In this document: positions 1-11,706 of the stretch, piece after piece | How positions within the stretch are numbered: the first letter of the stretch is position 1 | Layout: each line of letters opens with the position of its first letter | Assembly: GCA_963921425.1 (NCBI GenBank) | Contig: OY992835.1 | Span: 15,748,001-15,812,000, forward strand | Reading direction: 5' to 3' | Source: Dryas octopetala | Lineage: Eukaryota; Streptophyta; Magnoliopsida; Rosales; Rosaceae | Length of the DNA: 64,000 nucleotides | The notes under the pieces: model-generated | The model's database searches: none | Seen by the model: only the letters and a program-made list of their open reading frames with translations | What the model was told of the DNA's origin: nothing | Translations under genes and position numbers: made by a program

Positions 1-23
1 GGTTTTCGGTGATCGGTGAGCTG

Positions 24-80
24 GGAGGGTGGGGGGGTTTTCGAGGGAGGGTGGGTTTCGGGGGGGTGGGTTTTCAGATT
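24..80 (+). other. G-rich tract with G-quadruplex potential
   Basis: Several runs of three to seven G separated by one to six bases lie on the + strand (for example GGGAGGGTGGGGGGG, then a second GGGAGGGTGGG cluster). The pattern meets the usual four-run G-quadruplex rule more than once. It lies just upstream of the first exon-like stretch of the gene on the same strand, so it may be in a 5' UTR or intron. Whether it folds is not shown by the sequence. Confidence 0.5.
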
Positions 81-159
81 AATTGCATTTGAAGTGGTTT
101 TTGTGTGTGCATGTTTTGCTGCTAAGCCTGTTATTTTTGAGAATCTATTTCTCTGCCTC

Positions 160-2852
160 ATGAGTTTTTGTGGGCTGCTATTAACCAGGAAAGTCAACGC
201 AGAGCTGTTGTAGAGTCATTGATGGCAGCACAACAGTATTTCTTCAGGTTTGTATCTCTCTGTCAATGTCATACCTTAATTTTGTTTATTTGTTTAATAA
301 AACATGTTACATTCTCTTTCTTTAATTCAGCTCTCTCTGCATGTTTGATGTCTGTGTCTATTTCTGAAAGCTTTTAATGATTTGTTTGTTATTTGTCCGA
401 CTGAAGTGAATTGATGAACTGCTTTTATTTGAGAGAGATATTCTGATTTTTATATTGGCTTCTGTATAAATCACCAGTGGGTTCAGGTGTTTAGTTTTCT
501 GGGATATGTTTGATTTTGGATTCTTGGTCAGCTTCAATTTGTTTACATGCAAGCCCTCTTTTATTAATCTTAATAAAAGAAAACCCTTACTTTGATGTCT
601 GTGGTTATCTGTTGATCGAATGGGGATTTTTTACTTGTTGAAGGTTTTGGTGGTGCAGGATGAAGAAGCTGATGCTTGCTATCAGCACAAGGGGAGAGAT
701 TTTAAAGAGCCTCTTGTGGATGTCCTCCAAGAGGATGACAATGTAGTTGGAGCAAAAAGGGGCTTGGGCATATGGTTAGGTAATTGAAACCATTATATGC
801 TCTGGTTCACTTTATTGATTTGTTTGTTGTATTTTTGGATCTTTTCCACTTTACAATTATTTTCAGTTTGAACTAATTTGTGATTTTCCAAGAAATCTTG
901 TTACAAAAGTCGCAGATGAGTGAGTACTTTCCTAATTAAACATAAAATTGAAATTGAGTCCATTGTGTATAAGGAATTAAAGAAAGGCAGTTTTTCTTAG
1001 TCTGAGAGTTCATTATTTTTTATTTTTCCTTCTTGAGTTTATTTGGTGTGGTTTTGCATCCATGTACAATCAATACCAATAATTGAGCCAAGTGGCTTTT
1101 TCGCAGCTAAGTTGTAGTGCCTACACATCCCTACTCTTGTTGGTTGCTGTTAAGTTGGTACTTTTGATATTCTATCCATGTGCACTAGGCTTACATTGAG
1201 AATGTGAGAGCATGGCTGAATGATGGAGTTGCAGCTGTCTTAACAGCAATGCTGAAGGCAACTAGATCTGCAGAGAAAAAAGTGAAAATAGATTCAGGTA
1301 AACTGGAAGTTCGTATTATTAAATGATGAATTGGTCATATATAATTCAATTTGTATAGGCCAAAAAGAATTATTGAGTACTAGTGTGGCAGTTGGTCATG
1401 GGATTGTGTCTACTGATATATATGATGAATGGTTTTTTTTTTTTTCAGGCCATTAGAATTGCATAATTTGCAGGTTGATGGAGCTTTATTCATAGTCCAT
1501 TTTTAAAAAGTAATCTACCTTTTTTCATGGTATTTGTTCCTAAAATAATTTCATTGGCAGGTTAGATAAAATATTTTCATTATTGATGCCAGCTAACATA
1601 AATGAATTTGCCATGTTGCTTCCAGCAGATTAATACATTGAATATGTTGCGTTCTGCACAGAATTTGCTACTAGCCTGTCATATTTTCATGCCGTTATTA
1701 CTTATTTAATTTCTTAGATATAACGTCCTCATCAAAGATCAGAAAATGACAAGCAATTGTTAATATCAAGTCTATGGTTCACGCACCTTGGGAAAAATAA
1801 TAAAAATTAGGATTGCTCAGTTACAGGATATGTGAACACAACCTTCCATATGTAAAATCTTGTTTTGTGCTGGCTGAAGTTACCAAGCTGCCATCTTACT
1901 TTTGCTTCATTGGAGTCTAGCTGCTTCCCTATCCCATTTTTAGTATAATTTACATGCCTACATTTTATTTGTCCAAATTATTAACCTATCTTCCTACACT
2001 TTACATCAGTAAAATTTTGCTTTTAGTCCATCCACGTATAATTTTTCAATCTTTATCATCTCATTAAGCATTTAATTAACCATATCATTGCTATCTATTC
2101 CCATGCATTTCTGCCTTGGTAGGAAACATCATGTCGGTGAAGTTTATTCATTTATTGTATCATTGGGTTTAAATTGGTGGTCATTAGTTCACTTAACCAT
2201 TTAGTAATTCTTTTTTTTTTTTTTTTGGTTAAGACCAATTATTTAGTAATTCTTTAGTATTATTATTTCAAACTTTTGTGGTTGAAGTTTCATTGTACAT
2301 GATATGATTAGATAAACTCTGTGAGAAATATTTTTTAGCATCAAATTATGTTATTTAACACATTTCTCTGCTTGGTTATATTTGTATAATGGAGTTTGTT
2401 TCTGGAATTTGTTCTAATATTATTTGTCTGCAAACTTAAATTTTTCAAATTTTGTGTCTGATAGGTATGAGTTTTCTTGCACTATATCAGAATGCTTTTG
2501 GAATTTCATGTTTTGTCTCTGTAAAGTGATTTATTTCATCCTATGAGCTACTTTTGATGCATCAGGACTTGTAAGATTGATTACAACAAAGTTCTAGGTA
2601 GCTTTTAATCTTGTTCTCTTATTTGTTGATGTATTTTGGAGCAGGAAGAGGCGAAGTTGAAACAAAAACGTGTGAAGAAAGTTAGGGATCTGCTTCAGCT
2701 GGTATACCATTAATTCCTAACATCATTGCTTGCATAATTCACTTTCTTTTGAACTATATGTGATGGATTGCTATTACATTCTATATTCTGCAGTTTGAGT
2801 TAAGAGTGATGGGTGTACTGTTTAAACTTTTATCTATTTCTTAATCTCTTGC

Positions 2853-2899
<47 letters not shown>

Positions 2900-3745
2900 C
2901 TCTCTCTTTTAAGTGGCAATTCGGTAAAACTACAGGGGCCAAAAATGTAGTGTAACTGAAACAAGAAAATAAAAGATACATTTTTGGGCCACTTAATCAT
3001 TCACGTCTTCTTGGAGGCACTTCTGTAATTCCATGCACAGGTCTTTCTGGGATTGATTCTTCAGTTTGCCTTCAGCGCAGGTTAGAATACTTAGCAGGTT
3101 AGAATACTTACTCCTATTGGGGCAGTTGACTGGTATATTTTGCTATCCTTTGTATAGTTCTAACTTGGGAAACTTGTAAAAGGGAATTACAGAAGGAAGG
3201 GATGGCCTAGCTAGGATACTAGTTTGTTGCTGGTTTTTAAGACTTTGTTTTCTGGCTTTGCTTTTAATTTTTTATGTGTATGTGTGTTTGGGTTGGTGCT
3301 GTGTGCATTAAAGAGTGTGTTTGGGTTGATGGTCTGCATTTCTCTTCTATTTCCATTATTGCTGAACTCTAGGCTGAACTCTAGGCTGATGGTTTGCAAA
3401 ATGTAGGCCATCTGAATCATATATATGTGCAGCCATCTAAATTCAATACTTGCTGCAATCTTATTAATGCTGAATCATATATATGTGCAGCCATATAAAT
3501 TCAATACTTGCTGAAATCTTATTAATGCTTTTGGCCTATATTTTCTTAATGCCCTTTGGGATCTTTGCTGAATGCACTTTTCAATACTTTAGGATCCTTG
3601 CTCATATAGATTTATTAATTAATGCACTTTTCTTTCTTGTTTTCAGTGGAGTAACCTGAAAAGCAAGAGGAGCAGTTACACACAGGAACAAATAGATGAA
3701 GTCCGGGTTGAATGGGGAGATTATGTTTCCATGAATTTTATTTAG
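160..3745 (+). CDS. 3' part of an intron-containing plant gene, family not recognised
   Basis: Short open stretches bounded by plausible splice sites suggest a multi-exon gene that enters from the left: about 162-250, 659-779 (after a TGGTGCAG acceptor, begins DEEADACYQHKGRDF), 1189-1297 (begins AYIENVRAWLNDGVAAVLTA), 2645-2701 (basic, EEAKLKQKRVKKVRDLLQL) and 3647-3745 (begins WSNLKSKRSSYTQEQIDEV, then a TAG stop). The last two join in phase. Phases between the earlier ones do not all agree, so exons are missing from the model or the gene is decayed. The predicted tail is charged and probably helical. I do not recognise the family and assign no function. T-rich introns and GT/AG borders support a genuine + strand transcript. 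Confidence 0.4.
2855..2897. repeat. (CT)n microsatellite in an intron
   Basis: About 21 uninterrupted CT units, followed by a short CCCC break and more CT. It lies between two exon-like stretches of the unrecognised + strand gene. Confidence 0.9.
3413..3528. repeat. 58-bp tandem duplication
   Basis: Two head-to-tail copies of a 58-bp unit that starts TGAATCATATATATGTGCAG differ at only a few positions. Smaller direct repeats lie nearby (GCAGGTTAGAATACTTA near 3080-3115 and GCTGAACTCTAG near 3361-3385). They lie in the intron before the last predicted exon and look like local replication slippage. Confidence 0.8.
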
Positions 3746-4194
3746 TAGTCACATGCATGTTTTTGGTACCTTTTTGAGCATTTTGTTGTAGATATGAAGA
3801 TATATACTAGCTAGTTCACATTCAAATCTTTTGTATAGGCAGAATTTAGGCCTAGTTGAATTGCACTATCATGCCTTCATTATTTTTGTACATGTTGGCA
3901 TGTGTTTAATTAGGATCTAGCTAGCTAGAGATGGATAGTGATTTTGGGGTATACATGATGAGGGCTAGCCATAAATCTATATGGATTTGTAATCTGATTT
4001 TGTTAACTTCATTACTGAGTTTGGATGTTGGATTCATTTACATGAATGGAAGAATTTAATTTAAGTTAGATTACTTTAGAAGCTTAGTAATTGTTGCGTG
4101 GATGTATATTTACCAATTACTTTTTATCAATATCAGAAGCCTATTGCATATCAGATTATGTAAAAATGCAACGATAAGGAATGAAGTTTCAACA
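3746..4194. other. 3' flank, no feature seen
   Basis: AT-rich sequence after the stop of the + strand gene. It probably holds the 3' UTR and downstream spacer. No ORF, repeat or RNA gene was recognised. Confidence 0.5.
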
Positions 4195-4761
4195 TCATTT
4201 AAAAAACAAAAAACCGATATCTAAAGAATACTTTTATATTAGATTTTAAGTACAGATCCGATATGTTATATACCTTTTATATCCGATTTTAAGTACAAAA
4301 CCGATATTGAATACACCTTTTATATCCGATTTTAAGTACAAAACTGATATGTTATACACCTTTTATATCCGATTTTAAGTACAAAACCGATATTGAATAC
4401 ACCTTTTATATCTGATTTTAAGTACAAAACCGATATGCTATACTCATTTTATATCTGATTTTAAGTACCAAGACGATATTGAATACATTTTTTATATCGG
4501 TTTCAAAATTACTAATGATATCATAAGTATCTTACATATCGGTATGCAGTTTTTAAGATATCAGAAATGATTAATTTCTGATAACGATGGTGGTATATCA
4601 TATCAGATTATCAAACAAATACGATATCTAATATAGTATAGATATCAGTGTATAACCGATATGTAATATGAGAGAATAGATATCAGCACTCAATATATCG
4701 GTTGGAAACCTAAATAGATATCGGTTTATCACTGATATATATTAAGGTTTTTCTTGTAGTG
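4195..4761. mobile_element. CACTA (En/Spm) transposon terminal fragment with subterminal repeats
   Basis: Read on the minus strand, the fragment begins CACTACAAGAAAAACC at 4761, the typical terminus of plant CACTA elements. Inward lie many CCGATAT/ATATCGG motifs, including about six copies of a roughly 43-bp unit (core TCCGATTTTAAGTACAAAAC) between about 4230 and 4500. Such repeated short motifs are the expected transposase-binding subterminal region. The end abuts the pol region of the Ty3 element at 4762. CACTA elements make 3-bp TSDs; one half could be the AGT at 4762-4764. No matching opposite terminus was found to the left, so this is a truncated element or a rearranged junction. Confidence 0.75.
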
Positions 4762-7700
4762 AGTATCTGAATTGGTCGATCTTCAAAAGATACTTGCTCA
4801 TCAACGCTGAGTTCTCCCCAGTCCAAAACGTGTGCTGGATCTGGTTCATACTTCCGAAGCATAGATATATGAAAAACATTATGGATACTAGAGAGTTGGG
4901 GAGGTAATGCTAATCGATATGCTACCTCTCCAATCCGTTCGAGAATTTCAAACGGTCCGATAAATCTTGGAGCAAGTTTCCCAGATTTCCCAAACCTCTT
5001 GACTCCGCGTCGTGGCGAGACTTTGAGAAAAACATGATCGCCCACGTTGTATTCTAGTGGCCTTCTTCGTCGGTCTGCATAATTCTTTTGCCGACTTTGA
5101 GCAGTAAGCAAGCGTTGTCTGATGATCTTTATCTTCTCTGTGGCTTCTTGGACCAAGTCTGGTCCTAACAAAATATCTTCTCCCACTTCAGCCCAACACA
5201 AAGGCGATCTACAAGGTCTTCCATAGAGTGCTTCATAGGGTGCCATCCCTATGCTAGACTGGTAGCTGTTGTTATAGGCAAATTCTGCTAATGGTAGGTG
5301 GTCTTCCCAATTTCCTTGAAAATCTAGTATGCATGCCCTCAACATGTCTTCCAAAATTTGGATAGTTCTCTCAGACTGTCCGTCTGTTTGGGGATGAAAA
5401 GCGCTGCTGAGGTTCAGTTTCGTTCCAAGTGCATGCTGTAAACTTCCCCATAATCGAGAAGTGAATTTAGAATCTCTGTCTGAAACGATCGAAATTGGGA
5501 TTCCGTGTAGTCTTACTATCTCCCTAATGTATAGCTTTCCCAATGTTTCGGTGGAATCAGTGGTTTTTACGGGTAGAAAATGAGCAGATTTGGTTAAACG
5601 ATCTACAATAACCCATACAGCATCTCGTCCCTTTGACGATCGCGGTAGCCCCGTCACGAAGTCCATTGTGATGTTATCCCATTTCCATTCAGCTACAGGT
5701 AGTGGTTGGAGCATCCCTGCTGGTTTTTGGTGTTCTGCTTTCACCTGTTGGCACGTGAGGCACTTTGCAACATAAGTCGCTATTTCTTTTTTCATGCCCT
5801 TCCACCAGTATTGTCGTCGAAGATCGTGGTACATCTTAGTGCTACCAGGATGGATGGTGTAGGTAGAAAAATGAGCTTCATGTAGTACTTCGTCTCGCAA
5901 ATTCGGGACTTCAGGCACGTATATCCTTCCCAGGTATCTTAATCCACCATCTTTTGGAACGGTCCATCCTTTATTTTCATCTTCTGCAGCGAGCTTTTCA
6001 CGTATGGATTTGCAGAATACATCTTCTTGTTGCCTTTCAATGACTTTTTCCTTTAAGCTGGGTTGAGCAATTAAGTTGCAAAGATAAGCATCATTGTTAT
6101 TGGCGTCAACGTATAGATTATATTCACGAATGGTTTCTACAACCTTCCACTTCTGAATCCGTAAGCTTCCCACCGTTCCTTGAGATTTTCTACTCAATGC
6201 ATCTGCGACTACGTTAGCTTTTCCTGGGTGATAATGTAGTCCAAAATCATAGTCTTCTAAATACTCCATCCATCTTCGTTGTCTCAAGTTAAGCTCCTTT
6301 TGCGAGAAAAGGTACTTCAAACTTTTGTGATCGGAATAAAGTTCAAAACGTTCGCCATATAAGTAATATCGCCATACCTTCAAAGCATGAATAATTGCTG
6401 CAAGCTCCAAATCGTGTGCAGGATAATTCTTTTCATGTGACTTTAGTTGTCGAGAAGTATAGGCTATGACCTTGTCAGATTGCATTAAGACACCTCCTAA
6501 TCCTTGTAAGGAAGCATCAGTGTAGACTACATAGCCTATACCTCGCTCAGGAATGATTAGTACTGGAGCAGTGGTTAATCGCTTTTTTAGTTCCTGGAAT
6601 GAATTCTCGCACTCCTCGTTCCACTCAAACTTTGCCCCCTTACGTGTCAACTTTGTCATTGGGGCAGCGAGTCGGGAGAAATCTTTTATGAATCTTCTGT
6701 AGTAGCCGGCTAGCCCAAGGAAACTCCGTATTTCAGTGACATTTTTTGGTTGATTCCATTTCAACACTGCATCAACTTTGGAAGAATCTACTGATATACC
6801 TTCTTTAGAAATCACATGCCCTAAAAATTTTACCTCTGTTAGCCAAAACTCACATTTGCTAAACTTGGCATATAACTTGTGTTCTCTCAGCGTTTGTAAG
6901 ACGTAATGCAAGTGTTGTTCATGCTCTTCTTTAGATGAGGAATAGACGAGGATGTCATCGATGAATACGATCACGAACCGATCCAGGTAAGGTCGAAAAA
7001 TTCGGTTCATCATATCCATGAAAGTTGCTGGTGCGTTCGTTAAGCCGAATGGCATCACCAAGAATTCGTAATGCCCGTATCGAGTTTGAAAGGCTGTCTT
7101 TGGTACATCTTCCTCCTTGATACGAAGCTGGTGGTATCCAGATCGAAGGTCTATCTTGGAAAAGAAACAAGATCCTCTTAGTTGATCAAATAAATCATCG
7201 ATCTGAGGCAGCGGGTATTTGTTCTTTATTGTGACTCTATTCAGCTGGCGGTAGTCGATACACATCCTGAGAGATCCGTCTTTCTTCTTCACGAAAAGAG
7301 CTGGTGCACCCCATGGTGATGTGCTGGGACGAATGAACCCTTTTTCTTGCAATTCCTGAAGTTGAGTCTTCAGCTCCTTAAGCTCTGCCGGTGCCATTCG
7401 ATGTGGAGGTATAGAGATAGGTGATGTGCCTGGATAAACTTCTATGGTGAACTCTATTTCTCTTTTCGGGGGTAATCCGGGCAAATCATCTGGAAATACA
7501 TCTTCGTATACTCGCACCACTGGGATGAATTCAATCTGCGGTCCATCTTCTTTTTCGATCTTGAGGTTAGCGATTAAGCTCCTAAAGTCATCCTCTTTTA
7601 AGTTAACAGTTAATCTAGGATGGTGAGTTTCCCTATCCCCGTAAAATTTAAATGTTTGTCCATCCGATGTACTTACCGTTACCATTTTTCTTCTACAGTC

Positions 7701-8003
7701 GATAATAACTTGGTATTGTGTGAGCCAATCCATTCCGAGGATGATATCGTACTCCGACATGTCCATTATCATCAAATCAAAATATACTTTATGACCCGCT
7801 ATTTCTATCATGCAATTTTTACATATTCTATCAATTTTTCTAGCACCTCCTAACAGAGACCCAACTTTCAGTGGAAATTTCATGAATTCAGATTCTAACT
7901 CAAGGATGGATGCAAATGACTTTGAGATGAAAGAATGTGTAGCGCCAGAGTCAAACAATATTTTAGCCCAAGAATTAAATACTAGGAATGTACCTTCCAC
8001 CAT
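4762..8003 (-). mobile_element. pol region of the Ty3/gypsy element
   Basis: A long open frame whose last codons run into the adjoining CACTA fragment. Domains in order: a retropepsin-type aspartic protease near the start (FDSGATHSF), reverse transcriptase ([18 protein letters not shown]), RNase H ([11 protein letters not shown]), and integrase with its zinc-binding part and catalytic core ([10 protein letters not shown]). A C-terminal [13 protein letters not shown] stretch is common in plant chromovirus integrases. It overlaps the end of gag in another frame, as in related elements. The normal C-terminal end is not present because of the junction at 4761. Confidence 0.9.
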
Positions 8004-9082
8004 CTCTGGTTCTGTTGACTCCGCCTTTGCTCCATAGCATACACTCTTGCCTGGGCAGGTTGTTCAGAACGTTTTATACCGGGTGGAGGTTTAGGTCTTA
8101 TTTGAGTGGGTTGTCTTCCGGGACGTGGTGGCTGTTGTACCATCGGTGGCCTCCATTGGTTCTGTTGTGGCGGGTACGGAGTACGGTATTGGAATTGAGG
8201 TGCGTGAGGAGCCTGATATGTCTGCAACTGTGGACAGAATCGTTGGGAATGCCCAGCTTGCCGGCAGTGATAGCAAATTATTGAGTCTCGGTTCACCACA
8301 TTTGATCTTGGTGGCGGAAGTTGAGAAGGTCCAAACCTTGGGCGCTTGCTGCTTGGTCCTCCACTTGCATTCTTATGAATCCAATTTTTCCTTACCTCTG
8401 GAGTACTTCGTTCAGCTATAAGTGCTCGATCTACGACATCTGCATAACGAGTTAATTTGAGAATATTCACTTTTTCTTTGATTGCAGGTCGAAGACCTTC
8501 CTCAAACCTTTTTGCTTTTGTAGCATCATCAGGTATCATGTAAAGCGCAAAACGTGATAGTTCTTCAAATTTGGCTTGATACTGGACCACAGTCATTTCC
8601 CTTTGGAGAAGGTACATGAATTCACGTGCTTTTGCTTCTCGTACAACTCCAGGAAAATATTTTTCAAGGAAGATCCTCTCAAACTCTTGCCAATTCATAT
8701 TTTCTGTGTCTTGCATCCCTTGAACTGATTCCCACCAATGATATGCCTGTCCCTCAAGATAAGAACTGGCAATAGTTACTCGTAGTTCTTCTGGTACCCT
8801 CTGATTCATCATACTTCTTCTGATTTGACGTAACCATTCTTCTGCTACTATTGGATCTGGTATACCCTTAAAGACAGGGGGTCGAGATTTTCGAAATTCT
8901 GCCTGAATTCGCATGACTCGTTCCACTTCATCTTCTTCGTGACGTCCTCGATTGCTTTCACGAATCGCATTTGCCATGTCTTGAATAGCGGCGATTACTC
9001 CATCGTTTCCATTCAACACGTGGTTCGCATCCTCTGCTTCTCCAGCCATCTTAATAGAATAAGAGTTAATGCTAGTTAGCAT
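7982..9082 (-). mobile_element. gag region of the Ty3/gypsy element
   Basis: A 366-codon open frame with a typical plant retrotransposon Gag core (YHWWESVQGMQDTENMNWQE followed by LEKYFPG) and one CCHC zinc knuckle (CYHCRQAGHSQRFC) near the C-terminus, followed by a proline- and glutamine-rich tail. This is the capsid/nucleocapsid part of the fossil. Confidence 0.9.
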
Positions 9083-9197
9083 TTCTACAAATATAAAATA
9101 ATTTTCAAACTTATTTACCGCAAATACATATATAATCTATAACCACACCACAAAAAGGGTAAACAACCATTTAATATTATAGTTAGAAATCCAGGTA

Positions 9198-9228
<31 letters not shown>

Positions 9229-9401
9229 GACTTTGTCATTTTTTTACAACTCCTACCTTCCATTTTCATTATCCTAGTATTTAAGTCAAAAATATTTCCA
9301 AAACATTCCCCAAAATATTTCCCCAAAATATTTCCAGTTGCCAAAATCAACCCCCTTAAATATGGTCATCTTTAAGTAATTTTTTTTTAGTGCACTCTAT
9401 C

Positions 9402-9836
9402 CTACTCGTCGTCAGAACTATCATCGGTGACTGGTGGTGGGGGTGTGTGGGGCTCGCCACAAGCTAACTCTGTAGAAATCTCTGACACAGGTGCCACTCC
9501 TGCTATAGGTATTGCTTCCATAACATGTTGTTCTGCATGTAAATTTTGTGCTACTGCTATCTCACGGGAAATCTCATAAATCTCATCATTCATAGCCAAC
9601 TCTAATGCCCCAACTAAAGCCCGAGTCTGTCCTCTTACACTGTGTCGAACCATCTCCCTTTGAGATTCTGGTGCAAGGTGAGGAAACAAAATCAAGATAT
9701 CTCTAATCTCATTAATCAAGAAGTTACGAGCATCCTGATTGACCGCTTCATCATATACCGCTTGGTTAAGAGGAGCTATCCCCTCAGGACCGATGCGATA
9801 ACCCCCCCATCTATCCATTCCTTCAATTACATCCAT
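9402..9836 (-). mobile_element. extra 144-codon ORF in the Ty3/gypsy leader
   Basis: An open frame lies between the primer site and gag, in sense orientation. It predicts an acidic, mostly helical protein (begins MDVIEGMDRWGGYRIGPEG) that ends in a proline run and an acidic tail (PPPPVTDDSSDDE). It has no protease, RT or zinc-knuckle motif, and I do not recognise it. An ORF upstream of gag is unusual for plant Ty3 elements. It may be an element-encoded accessory protein, captured host sequence, or chance. A long poly-T tract at about 9200-9228 separates it from gag. Confidence 0.55.
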
Positions 9837-10010
9837 ACTGTCAACATAATTAATTTGTCCATAGGGTTAGTAGAACATAAACAAATAAATATTGAATACA
9901 AACAGCAAACAAAAATCAATCATATACATACATATATTATTTCTTTTACCTTTTAAAATCGTAGATGAAATATAATCCTACTCAATTTGTCCCATTTCTC
10001 AAACCTATAA

Positions 10011-10022
10011 GCTCTGATACCA
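10011..10022 (-). other. primer-binding site, initiator Met-tRNA type
   Basis: On the minus strand the sequence is TGGTATCAGAGC, complementary to the 3' end of plant initiator methionine tRNA. It lies three bases inside the LTR border. This fixes the orientation and the LTR end. Confidence 0.9.
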
Positions 10023-10025
10023 ACT

Positions 10026-11242
10026 TGTCACAGCCCAATCCTGAATAAAATCTAATATCTAGGAGTGAAGCGTGACTTACGTCTTAATCGCAGATTTATA
10101 AAAATTTTCTACAATTAAGACGTGAGAAGAAAATAAAAATAAAAATAAAATAAAATAAAATAAAATAATATAAAATAATTGAAGAGACTAAGTAAAGTGA
10201 AAATGAAAAATAGACTTTATTTAGCAAAATACTATTCCAAAAGTACCATACTAGATGTTCATCTTCTTATATATTACAATGTATTGTTAAACAAACAAAA
10301 CATAGTACTCCAGCAAATTCTCTAAATTTCCCTTGGGTATTCCACATCATTGGTCATATTTCCGTCACCTGCATGATTTATTAGGGTGTGAGCTTTTAAG
10401 GCTCAGTAGGGTATATTGATCCCTCATGGCCAGTTATCACATTTAATCAATGTCTCAGTAAAAGAAAATAAATACAGATAATGATTTCAATTATATGCAA
10501 TGAGAATGTGTGTACTCACTCCTTAACCATTCCCGTTGACACATACCCAAGACAAACAGGCCTACACGTCCCATACCATGCATCCTTCCACTGTGGCCCC
10601 GAATGTCCCAAGTATGAGCCAACACCCGTCCGTCCCTTAAGCCCAAATATTTTGAATATAATTAATTCCACTTTTTCTTCAATAATTCTTCCACAAATCA
10701 TGAGATCACCAGGTACATCTCCCTTTCTCCATGGTATCTCTAATAAATCACAAGACCACCAAGTTCATCTCCCTCTCTTCTTGGTGTCTCAATTAATCAT
10801 TTTCTTAACCTTGTTCACAATCACACTTTCCTTATGCACTTGTGATTATGCATGTAAAGATAAACATTAATGCATGTATAGAGAAATTAAATAGTACATG
10901 CATAATAATAAATATCACAGACTTAGGAATTTCACAGTGCTCACACAAGATTAATAATAAAAGCTTATTCACAAATATAGTGCACTTGATACATTTAATG
11001 AAGAAATAACATCACAAGTAATAAAGATAAATTATCACAAGAAAATAAATCACACAACATGACACAAGGATTAATTGTAATATAGTCCAATCATTGGGGA
11101 AATAGAGACCCTACCTTAATCTCTTGAGCTCGAGTTCCTTCTTGGTCCGTTCCTATGTGTTCGGGTCTTTCTTTATTCCCTCCTTGAGTTCTATAGAGGC
11201 TAAAAGCTGTGAGTTCCTCTCCTTCTCTAACACTTTCTAGTT

Positions 11243-11289
<47 letters not shown>

Positions 11290-11706
11290 CCTCTCTCTTT
11301 TCTTTTTCTCTCGGGTTTCTTCTTTGTCTCCTCTGTTCAGTTTTCTTTTTGCTGCTCAAGACTATTCATACCTTATAATCTAATTGGCATGCATTTTCAG
11401 TTAAGAAGGGATGTATCTAATGATTATTTAGATAAGGATTATCCCTAAAGGAATCACCACCCTTGATCAAAGCTTAGGTGTGCTAGTTTTGAGAAAGCTA
11501 ATGGCGTTGGTGATTATCTTCAAACCCTTTCAGATTTTTTTTTTTTTTTTTTTTTTTTAAGTTGGGCTTTTCATCTCTTGTAAAACAATTGGGCTAAAGC
11601 CCAAACTTAGAAGTTTAACCCAAATTTTTAAAGCCCATAAATATTATTATTATTTATTATTATTATTATTATTATTATTTATTATTATTTTTTTTTGGAC
11701 ATTACA
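10026..11706 (-). mobile_element. 5' LTR of the Ty3/gypsy element
   Basis: On the minus strand the LTR runs from TGTAATGTCC to GGGCTGTGACA, about 1.68 kb, with the expected TG...CA ends and the primer site directly after it. It contains a (CT)n tract (about 11245-11281) and an ATT-rich microsatellite (about 11640-11690). The left border follows from the primer site. The right border is inferred from the TG...CA rule, because no second LTR is available for comparison. Confidence 0.7.

Larger units (their letters stand above)
4762..11706 (-). mobile_element. Ty3/gypsy LTR retrotransposon fossil, one LTR visible
   Basis: An element on the minus strand with, in order from its 5' side, an LTR (11706-10026), a primer site, a leader with an extra ORF, gag and pol. 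The pol order protease - reverse transcriptase - RNase H - integrase places it in Ty3/gypsy, and the general protein pattern resembles plant chromovirus lineages. The coding part is largely open, which suggests a fairly young insertion. The 3' side is missing where it meets the CACTA end, so the copy is broken, with about one major break. Age by LTR comparison is not possible with a single LTR. Confidence 0.85.

Noticed and set aside
4225-4505. Regularly spaced repeats considered as a CRISPR-like array
   Set aside because: The units are directly tandem without unique spacers, they adjoin a CACTA terminus, and the genome is a plant's.
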